From NCBI GenBank assembly GCA_032718475.1, contig JAUCBJ010005492.1, forward strand, positions 1 through 23,889: a DNA stretch of 23,889 bases. Reading direction: 5' to 3'. How positions within the stretch are numbered: the first letter of the stretch is position 1; each line of letters opens with the position of its first letter. This DNA comes from Nemertoderma westbladi. Taxonomy: Eukaryota > Xenacoelomorpha > Nemertodermatida > Nemertodermatidae. The position numbers and the translations under genes were made by a program. Shown piece by piece: positions 18,447 through 23,889 of this stretch. Below the pieces are notes generated by a model. The model was not told the origin of the DNA. It worked only from the letters and a program-made list of their open reading frames with translations, and ran no database searches.

Positions 18447-19259
18447 CTAGTGGTGAGGGTTGGTGAGCACAGATTGGCCGATTACTACTCCGTTGCGAGT
18501 TATTACCTTACGTTTGTAATCGATTCGGATCATAGCGGTCTGATTTTCGGGTTGTTGGCGCGCTTCATATGCTTGTTTTCGGAGTCGACTTTCTTCTTGC
18601 CGAACTATAGGGTTGGTGTCGCGTCTTATATAGACCTTCTTGAACGTTTCCGATTCTTTTAAGTTCTTAGCTGAACTAAGAATAACATTTCGTATTTCCT
18701 TATTCTGTAGGATCATTAGGATTGGGCGAGGGCGGGTAGGATCGGTAGTCGCAACTCCAAGACGGCGAGCGGACCATTCACACAACGGGTTCGGTGTTCC
18801 GATCGCGTCCAGCATCTCGTTTAGAGCGGTTACGTCTTCCACGCCACTAGTTGCCGTTTCTTTGATACCCGTTATCACTATGTTACACTCACGTTCTTTA
18901 TTATCTATCCGCTCGATAAACGCCTGTTGTTTACCGATTATCTCATAGGCTTTATCCAACTTACAGGTTAGACCTTGAACGGACTCGCGTAGTGAGTTGA
19001 TCTGTTTGACCTCAGTGCGCAATTGTCGCAATTCTTCAAGTATCTGTACTGTTATCGGGCTCCGATCTTGGTTTAGGCCTACACCATCCAATGTGCTCGT
19101 ATCGTCGTCGTCCAATGTAATCGAGTCAGCCTCCCGATATAAGGATAGTGCCGCTTTAAGTTGCGCATTCGTTAGGCTGTTGACTTGGGAAATTGTGAGT
19201 TTACGAATATCGTCGATAGAGTCGGTAGGGATCGACCTACGTTGTTTCTTTGGCGACAT
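18447..19259 (-). CDS. LINE 2 ORF1: nucleic-acid-binding protein, intact
   Basis: The product is 270 residues from the ATG at 19259, which has A at -3. A longer frame opening at 19292 begins with TTG and is not preferred. The N-terminus is basic (SPKKQRRS), followed by an acidic stretch (LDDDD near 49-53). A predicted coiled coil spans residues 70-122 (heptads ILEELRQL, QINSLRESV, KLDKAYEIIG). An RRM-like domain covers 124-205 (CNIVITGI as an RNP2-like strand; RRLGV; RPRPILMIL). A basic C-terminal domain covers 206-262 (KKVYIRRD, ESRLRKQAYEAR, MIRIDYKRKVI). This is the L1 ORF1p-type layout, which assembles as a trimer that coats the LINE RNA in family members; that role is inferred. No stops or frameshifts are seen. 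Confidence 0.85.
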   Translation of the reverse strand: MSPKKQRRSIPTDSIDDIRKLTISQVNSLTNAQLKAALSLYREADSITLDDDDTSTLDGVGLNQDRSPITVQILEELRQLRTEVKQINSLRESVQGLTCKLDKAYEIIGKQQAFIERIDNKERECNIVITGIKETATSGVEDVTALNEMLDAIGTPNPLCEWSARRLGVATTDPTRPRPILMILQNKEIRNVILSSAKNLKESETFKKVYIRRDTNPIVRQEESRLRKQAYEARQQPENQTAMIRIDYKRKVITRNGVVIGQSVLTNPHH

Positions 19260-19440
19260 GCTGATGGATACCGGATACCGGTTATTACCCAAAGTACAGA
19301 AATATATAAAAAAGCAGTACAGTCAGACAGACAAGACCAAGTTTTTTTCAAGTCTTCGTTTTTCAAGTCTTACAACTTGCTTAACTGTGTCGTCTTTGCA
19401 GTGTCTTGATATACTGGAGGGTGGTATAATGAATTAGTTG
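19260..19440 (-). promoter_or_regulatory. Probable 5' UTR and internal promoter region of LINE 2
   Basis: Minus-strand sequence between the likely 5' end of the element and the ORF1 ATG. It carries the imperfect repeat GACTTGAAAAACGAAGACTTGAAAAA (two GACTTGAAAAA units). LINEs of this kind use internal promoters, but no specific element is recognisable. The 5' boundary is a guess based on the change to AT-rich flank near 19440. Confidence 0.35.
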
Positions 19441-19478
19441 CATTATTATAATTATAATTAATCAAAAATTGTGATTGG

Positions 19479-19548
19479 TTGTGCTTAGAAAGGATGGCAA
19501 GGTTGGGCTAAGAAAGGATGGCATGTTGTGCTAAGAAAGAATGGCAAT
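19479..19548 (+). repeat. Tandem repeat, three units of about 23 bp
   Basis: Units built on GTGCTAAGAAAGGATGGCA begin near 19479, 19503 and 19526 with a few substitutions each. No coding content. Confidence 0.8.
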
Positions 19549-19663
19549 CTGGTTGTAACCAACTCCAATCAGCAATTAATAGAGAATAACGGTCAGATAG
19601 ATAGACACGGCATAACTTAGGTCAGCTCAGTGAGATGCACCATCCTACAGGATCGGGTAGACA

Positions 19664-20070
19664 TGTGGGGCGAGCCACGAAAGTAAGCGAGCTTAACATA
19701 CGGGTACCACAAACTCAATCGGTGTATGTGGGGCGAGGCACTACGTAAGTGAGCCTTAGCGTAGGGGTACCATTAATCAACCTGTCGTTCTGTGGGGCTA
19801 TGTGAATTAGGCTAGGATGAACGACTGGGGTGGGTATGAAACTTCTGTACATAGGACAAGATATGGATTATTTATATTCTTAGCCAGCCAGTGGCATCTC
19901 TCCCTGCCTGCTTGCCTGACTATTCCTATGACTGACTACCTACCTATTAATTTATTCTCAACCTGTTTAACTGGTATTTGATTCCTACAGAGTCTGTGGG
20001 GCGAGCCACGAAGTGAGTGAGCCTTAGCGTAGTGGTACCATTAATCAACCTGTCGTTCTGTCGTTCTGTC
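19664..20070 (+). repeat. Three dispersed copies of a GTGGGGCGAGCC repeat
   Basis: TGTGGGGCGAGCCACGAAAG starts at 19664. TGTGGGGCGAGGCACTACGT starts at 19727, continues GTAAGTGAGCCTTAGCG and then GGTACCATTAATCAACCTGT, and is followed by a truncated TGTGGGGC at 19791. TGTGGGGCGAGCCACGAAGT starts at 19995 and carries the same continuation. The last copy ends in CGTTCTG repeated. Copies 2 and 3 share about 65 bp. No ORF. Confidence 0.8.
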
Positions 20071-20590
20071 GTGTTCAATTTTAAACGTTAATAACTCGGC
20101 CAATCTTTGATGAAATCTATCCAAACTTGGTACACATGTTGTTTGGCAAAAGTTTAGAAATTTTCCAAGTAGAATTTCCGTGTGGCCTTCGAGAAGCTAA
20201 GATAATAGCAGTTAATTAGTTAATTAAGTTGATTACGGTGAAAACACCATTTTCAACCTGCCTTTTAAAGGAAATTAATTGTTTTACAGTATAAGATTTA
20301 AATAATTATCCAATAAATGACAGATATAATAACATAAATACAATCCATTGCATGGCTGTTGTGTAAGCTTATATATGAAATAGTTTATTCCACAATGTAT
20401 ATATGTCTGGTTATTTTTTAATTGAATTTTTGCAAAGTAGTAAAATTAATGTTCTTAAAAATAATATTATTATTTTATATGTAACCTAGGAAATTAGCTA
20501 CATTTTTTCGCTGCAGCTTTAAGAGTGTACATTGATTTAATATTATTTCAATACCCATATTACTACATCGGCATAAGATGCGTTGGCGTT
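20071..20590. other. Non-coding stretch, no gene recognised
   Basis: It begins with TTAATAACTCGGCCAATC followed by GATGAAATCTATCCAAACTT, wording reminiscent of a degenerate interspersed repeat of invertebrate genomes (from memory, not tested). The rest is AT-rich without a usable frame. Confidence 0.4.
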
Positions 20591-20592
20591 GT

Positions 20593-20626
20593 ATCACACA
20601 TCTCCACATATCACACATCTCCACAT
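20593..20626 (+). repeat. 17-bp direct duplication
   Basis: ATCACACATCTCCACAT occurs twice in direct succession (20593 and 20610). Confidence 0.85.
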
Positions 20627-20679
20627 AGATGTATCAACAGTTACTCGCACAGTTTCGAAACTTCGCATAGTTATAACTG

Positions 20680-20980
20680 TATAAAGATCGTCAGTCTGCG
20701 TTTAGGAAAAATATTTTATGACAAAACAGGACAAGCGACGAGCGCAACGATGCATATAATGAAGACGAGTACTGCGTTGACTAAATTATTATATAAACCA
20801 CCTGGCTTCACATATTGATCGCATCCCTAGTTATTATTATTATAAAGATCGTCCTAGCCTGCGTTTAAGAAATATATTTAAATACAAAACAGGACGAACG
20901 CAACGAGGCTTATAATGAAAACGAGTACTGCGTTTATTATATTCCTATAAACCACCTGGCTTTGCATATTGAACGTGCGA
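20680..20980 (+). repeat. Tandem duplication, two units of about 161 bp
   Basis: ATAAAGATCGTC at 20681 recurs at 20842. Both are followed in order by CTGCGTTTA, ACAAAACAGGAC, GCAACGA, ACGAGTACTGCGTT and TATAAACCACCTGGCTT. Divergence is modest, with small indels. The 97-codon frame at 20525-20818 overlaps the first unit and has no protein-like character. Confidence 0.85.
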
Positions 20981-21471
20981 TTGGAAATAAGTTCGTGCTA
21001 CCCTTCCGTGGGTGGTAGATGTCGCAGTTATGTATTGGTGGTTGGGAAGGGTGGGGGGGGGGGGGGAGATTAAAAGGGGTGAACACGTACTGTCCCCCTT
21101 TCTTTGATTGATTGGTGGTGTGGGTAAATTTCTCAAAACCTGATTTTGTGATACAGTCGCTCAATTTTAATTTGTATCTCATAACTGGGCCTCGTGCTGC
21201 GCGAAGGCCCCACGAACGTGTTGTTAATGTACAGTATTTATTGCTTTAGCTAAAGGACAGATTTAATAATGATTGTCAATAATATTAAATACCAGAACTA
21301 TAGGCTTATATCCGAAGTAATTTATTCCACAAAATATTGGGCTGGCAATTTATTAATGGGATTTATGTGGAATGATCTAAAAAATAATATTATCATTTTA
21401 TTGAGTCCTTATAATATTAGCCAAATTGCATACCCAACAAATTGAACGTAATTAAAGCTACTGTACTTCAA
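20981..21471. other. Non-coding stretch with a poly-G tract
   Basis: It includes 14 G at 21053-21066. Proline-rich minus-strand frames here come from that tract and are not supported as genes. Confidence 0.45.
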
Positions 21472-21807
21472 CTAGTCATTTTGTTCCTTTTCAAAATAGG
21501 AACTTAGGTCCTTGTCCAGATTAGCTTTTTCTGTTTGGTATAGGACACTGTCTTTTTGAACTCCAACTTCTTTTCCTCTCGGAGTTTCATTCGACTGTTT
21601 TTTTTCTTTATTTGTTGTCCAACTTCCTTTTTTTCCTCTACGTCGATTATTCTTTTTTTCTTTGTTCTTTTTGACCTTGTTTTTTGTACAATCATTCTTT
21701 ATTACTTTTTCTTTTTTCCCTTCTTGTTTTTTTCCCGTCTTGTTTTCGTTCACCTTTGTTTCCAGTCTCGCCGATAAACTGGATGCTTCCATGAAAAACT
21801 GCGTCAT
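21472..21807 (-). CDS. Doubtful lysine-rich reading frame over a purine-rich tract
   Basis: A 111-residue frame starting MTQFFMEASSLSARLE, then strongly Lys/Glu/Asn-rich (KNKVKKNKEKKNNRRRGKKG), ending at 21472. The minus strand is purine-rich throughout, and a second frame over the same stretch is also open and lysine-rich. That is what a low-complexity A/G tract produces. No domain, splice site or partner gene supports it. Most likely not a gene; recorded because it is the longest frame in this part of the window. Confidence 0.15.
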   Translation of the reverse strand: MTQFFMEASSLSARLETKVNENKTGKKQEGKKEKVIKNDCTKNKVKKNKEKKNNRRRGKKGSWTTNKEKKQSNETPRGKEVGVQKDSVLYQTEKANLDKDLSSYFEKEQND

Positions 21808-21947
21808 AAAATGTCGCCATAAATAATAAATATTATACAGAATATTATATTATATATTGCTTAGAGACAGGGGGGAAACTGGACGCAAATCCCACCTTGG
21901 CGAATTAATATCCCGCCTCAATGTTAAATGAGCAGGTACAATGGCAC

Positions 21948-22096
21948 GTTATTTTAACCAAAACAATAAACTAAACACAATAGAACAGGATACAGTTTCA
22001 TTTTTGACAGTAATCATCCGTTATTTGCGCCTAATTTCCCCTGGAGAGTGATGAATTTATATTGCGTCCAGCCCCCCCCCCCCCCCCCCCCCCCCC
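21948..22096 (+). repeat. Poly-C-linked inverted repeat, left arm
   Basis: GTTATTTTAACCAAAACAAT, then AAACTAAACACAATAGAACAG, GTAATCA, GTTATTTGCG, CTGGAGAG and TTATATTGCGTCCAG, ending in 25 C (22072-22096). This matches 23073-23215 in reverse complement. TTATTGCGTCCAG plus a C run also occurs at 5868-5896, so it is a family. Confidence 0.75.
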
Positions 22097-23072
22097 TGAA
22101 TATCTGAATACTAATTAGGCCTACTGTACTTGGTTAATAACGCTGTGCGTACCAACACTCAAAAAAGGCGTCACACTGCCGCCTTTTTCATTCTAAATAT
22201 TTCAGGACCATGCTCATTAAAGCGGCATTGTACCAGCTTTATGTAATTATAACTTAACCCCTTGGGCGCCTGTGCCGCCTTTACATATTTCATATTGACC
22301 CCAGGGCCGTAGGGTGCCGACTATTTAAAACCTCTTATAACTTTGTTATAATTATTGGGACGGAAAATTCGCGTTGGGCAGGAAAAACTGGTCTATAAAA
22401 GTTAATTTAATATTGCTTGAAGGGATTCCTATTGGTTTGAGTGTAGGCCTACTTTAAATTACATAATTTATGAAATCACATGAAATATAAATTCAATTTA
22501 TAAAATTTAAATTGAATAATTATGTTACAAATGATTAAGGCGGAAGTGTTCCGCCCGTGTGGTGTTCAAAGGTGAAAGATTTCAAATAAATCCTCTATAT
22601 ATTAAAATATCTGGTACGACAAGAAATAAAAATTTAATTTAATTTAATTTAAATTAAAAAATAAAAAATATACTTTTCTTGGTCCTTAGGAGGAACAATT
22701 TATGTAATAAATTTTTCTTTGGTGCACAAAGGTGTTAATAGCTTAACGTCAGGATAAATAAAAAAAAACCGACAAAATAAGTATAATAATGGATGTACAA
22801 AATTAAATCTACTATTTTCAAGAAAATAAAAACAATGAATTTGGCAGAATCTGAATTACTGTATATATTAGCAATACTTTGGTATTAAAGGGCGTACTAT
22901 TATGTTTTAATTAACAAATGCAGTAAGTTGTGTTTTATTAAACATCAGGTCAACCTTGAGTAATACGTGATATAATGGAGTGATTGATTATGTTGTAATT
23001 ATTCAAAATCAAAAACCTTGATTAAAACGGTAAATCAATGACCGAGTTACACTATTACTTTATCAGATAGCA
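22097..23072. other. AT-rich spacer between inverted arms
   Basis: No gene. A hairpin with a 9-bp stem (AAAAAGGCG at 22162-22170 paired with CGCCTTTTT at 22180-22188) lies near the left side. GC-containing words (CTGTGCCGCC, GGCGGAAGTGTTCCGCC) are scattered at 22267 and 22537, and a TTTAA-type microsatellite lies at about 22633-22655. Confidence 0.45.
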
Positions 23073-23215
23073 GGAGGGGGGGGGTTACTTTCAAAGCAAT
23101 AAAAATTATTCCCTCTCCAGGAGAAATTCGACGCAAATAACAGCTGATTACTTTCAAAAATAAATCTGTAATCTGTTCTATTGTGTTTAGTTTATTGTTT
23201 TGGTTAAAATACCGT
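23073..23215 (-). repeat. Poly-C-linked inverted repeat, right arm
   Basis: In complement it repeats the left arm at 21948-22096: AACCAAAACAATAAACTAAA, then CACAATAGAACAG, GTTATTTGCGTCGAATTT and CTGGAGAG. A run of 9 G (23076-23084) stands opposite the 25 C. The TTATTGCGTCCAG segment is altered here. Confidence 0.75.
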
Positions 23216-23243
23216 GTTAAAATAACATCATAAGACTTATTTA

Positions 23244-23364
23244 TTACATGGGAAAAAATTAGAACTTATTTACTATTCTCGAAGCATTTTATTTACCGAA
23301 CGCCATCTAGATAAAGGGTCGAGAGAATATTGAAAAAAATATTTTACGTTTTTTTCCCATGTAA
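23244..23364. mobile_element. 121-bp MITE-like foldback
   Basis: Inverted ends TTACATGGGAAAAAA (23244) and TTTTTTCCCATGTAA (to 23364), plus an inner pair TATTCTCGA and TCGAGAGAATA. TTA on both sides (23241-23243 and 23365-23367) could be a 3-bp target duplication. No ORF. Confidence 0.55.
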
Positions 23365-23553
23365 TTAATACGTAATTATGTTGTTAAAGTGGTACTTTTT
23401 TTAATTAATTTTTCTTTAACTTATTAATTAATTAATCTTAAAATTCTTTAATTAAAATATAGAACGATATAGAGTTACAAAATAAATTGAACTGCAGTAT
23501 TTTACTATATTGATTCCATAGTTACTGCGATTCCAATTATTGCGAAGCAGGAC

Positions 23554-23652
23554 CTTATCGCCCCTGGAACTTATCGTCCCTATAAATTGGATTTCTATTG
23601 GGAACTTATCGCCCCTGGGTCTTTACCGCCCCAGGTCCTTTATCGCCCCTGT
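23554..23652 (+). repeat. Array of five CTTATCGCCCCTG-type motifs
   Basis: CTTATCGCCCCTG or a close variant starts near 23554, 23570, 23605, 23621 and 23638. Steps are 16, 35, 16 and 17 bases, so it is a 16-bp array with one interruption. No protein is implied. Confidence 0.7.
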
Positions 23653-23755
23653 CATTATACAGTGTGCAGGATACTTTCCCCCAACTTTCTCATACTTCCT
23701 CTAAGTCACATATTTTACTGTACTGTAGTTATAGTTTAGATTCGTTCGAGTTTAT

Positions 23756-23889
23756 CTTCGATTTATCACTCTCAGCGTTTCAAAATTGTTTGGTTATGGC
23801 TATAATTTGGAATATAGATGCCTAAGATGCCATTCTACAGGACAGGTCAGAAATTTTATTTTTCGCTATTTAATATTAGTTACTGTAAT
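23756..23889 (+). mobile_element. Partial second copy of the poly-G TTAA element
   Basis: CTTCGATTTATCACTCTCAG, then CGTTTCAAAATTGTTTGGTT, GCCTAAGATGC, ATTCTACA, AGGTCAGAAA and TTTCGCTATTTAATATTAGTTA match in order the reverse complement of 10250-10120. The outer 30-50 bases, including the poly-G end, are absent, and the copy runs off the window. The two copies are on opposite strands. Confidence 0.8.

Larger units (their letters stand above)
14716..19440 (-). mobile_element. LINE 2: near full-length non-LTR retrotransposon
   Basis: A minus-strand element with a short 5' leader (about 19440-19260), ORF1, a 33-nt gap, ORF2, a 3' UTR of about 190 bp, an AATAAA signal and a (TAC)n tail that runs into the TA and TIR of the neighbouring DNA element. 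ORF2 would be 1021 codons, open throughout, except that a 429-bp TIR element sits in the endonuclease region. ORF1 is intact. No inactivating stop or frameshift other than the insertion is seen, which points to a young copy. I found no clear target-site duplication. The ORF1 layout (coiled coil, RRM-like, basic C-terminus) and APE-type endonuclease plus RT place it among two-ORF LINEs; clade not assigned. Confidence 0.9.

Noticed and set aside
18450-19437. Plus-strand frames antisense to LINE 2 ORF1
   Set aside because: Shadows of the intact ORF1 on the minus strand.
19430-19480. 5' target-site duplication of LINE 2
   Set aside because: No convincing match to the sequence beyond the 3' tail; candidate words around CTAAG do not align cleanly.
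19664-20070. CRISPR-like array
   Set aside because: Only three imperfect copies with irregular spacing in a eukaryotic repeat context; no spacers of constant length.
20525-20818. 97-codon plus-strand gene
   Set aside because: It overlaps a 161-bp tandem duplication and a 17-bp duplication, and has no protein-like pattern.
22161-22188. Rho-independent terminator
   Set aside because: The hairpin and T run look like one, but the window is eukaryotic and no gene ends here.

Overview
The window is eukaryotic, repeat-dense and AT-rich. There are no operons or bacterial-style gene packing. It carries two non-LTR retrotransposons (LINEs), a tRNA-derived SINE, several small terminal-inverted-repeat or foldback DNA elements, many long poly-G/poly-C tracts, and one short spliced gene fragment with good splice sites. 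The recurrent AGGCCTAC words, the SINE style and the LINE families suggest a marine invertebrate, possibly a deuterostome. That is an impression from composition and not a taxonomic call.

Layout. Positions 1-3271 are non-coding, with a 2 x 287 bp tandem duplication and scattered TACCGGTA palindromes. On the minus strand, 4184-4130 and 3510-3272 form a phase-compatible first and second exon of a small OB-fold (RPA/SSB-like) protein, with a SINE in the intron. Positions 4430-7490 hold a GC-rich nested foldback, a hairpin element, a possible exon, and two copies of a palindromic element whose arms carry poly-C/poly-G; the second copy is a palindrome of about 0.9 kb. Positions 8425-10947 are a 5'-truncated LINE (minus strand) with a 12-bp target-site duplication. 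A 739-bp element that begins and ends in pure poly-G/poly-C and is flanked by TTAA splits its reverse transcriptase. Positions 12994-14713 are a TIR element of about 1.7 kb, with TA flanks and arrays of a CCTATTAGG-type palindrome. Abutting it is a second, nearly complete LINE (about 14716-19440, minus strand), with an ORF1 of 270 codons and an ORF2 that would be 1021 codons. Its endonuclease domain is cut by a 429-bp TIR element flanked by TAG. Positions 19440-23889 contain tandem and dispersed repeats, an inverted-repeat pair about 1 kb apart with poly-C, a small MITE, and a second partial copy of the poly-G element at the window edge.

How the parts relate. Both LINEs were broken by DNA elements whose target duplications are still exact: TTAA in one and TAG in the other. 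In both cases the sequence on either side of the insertion is in the same reading frame once the element and one target copy are discounted. The window therefore records retrotransposon insertion followed by cut-and-paste or MITE insertion. Apart from the OB-fold exons and one weak candidate exon, I see no evidence for host protein-coding genes.
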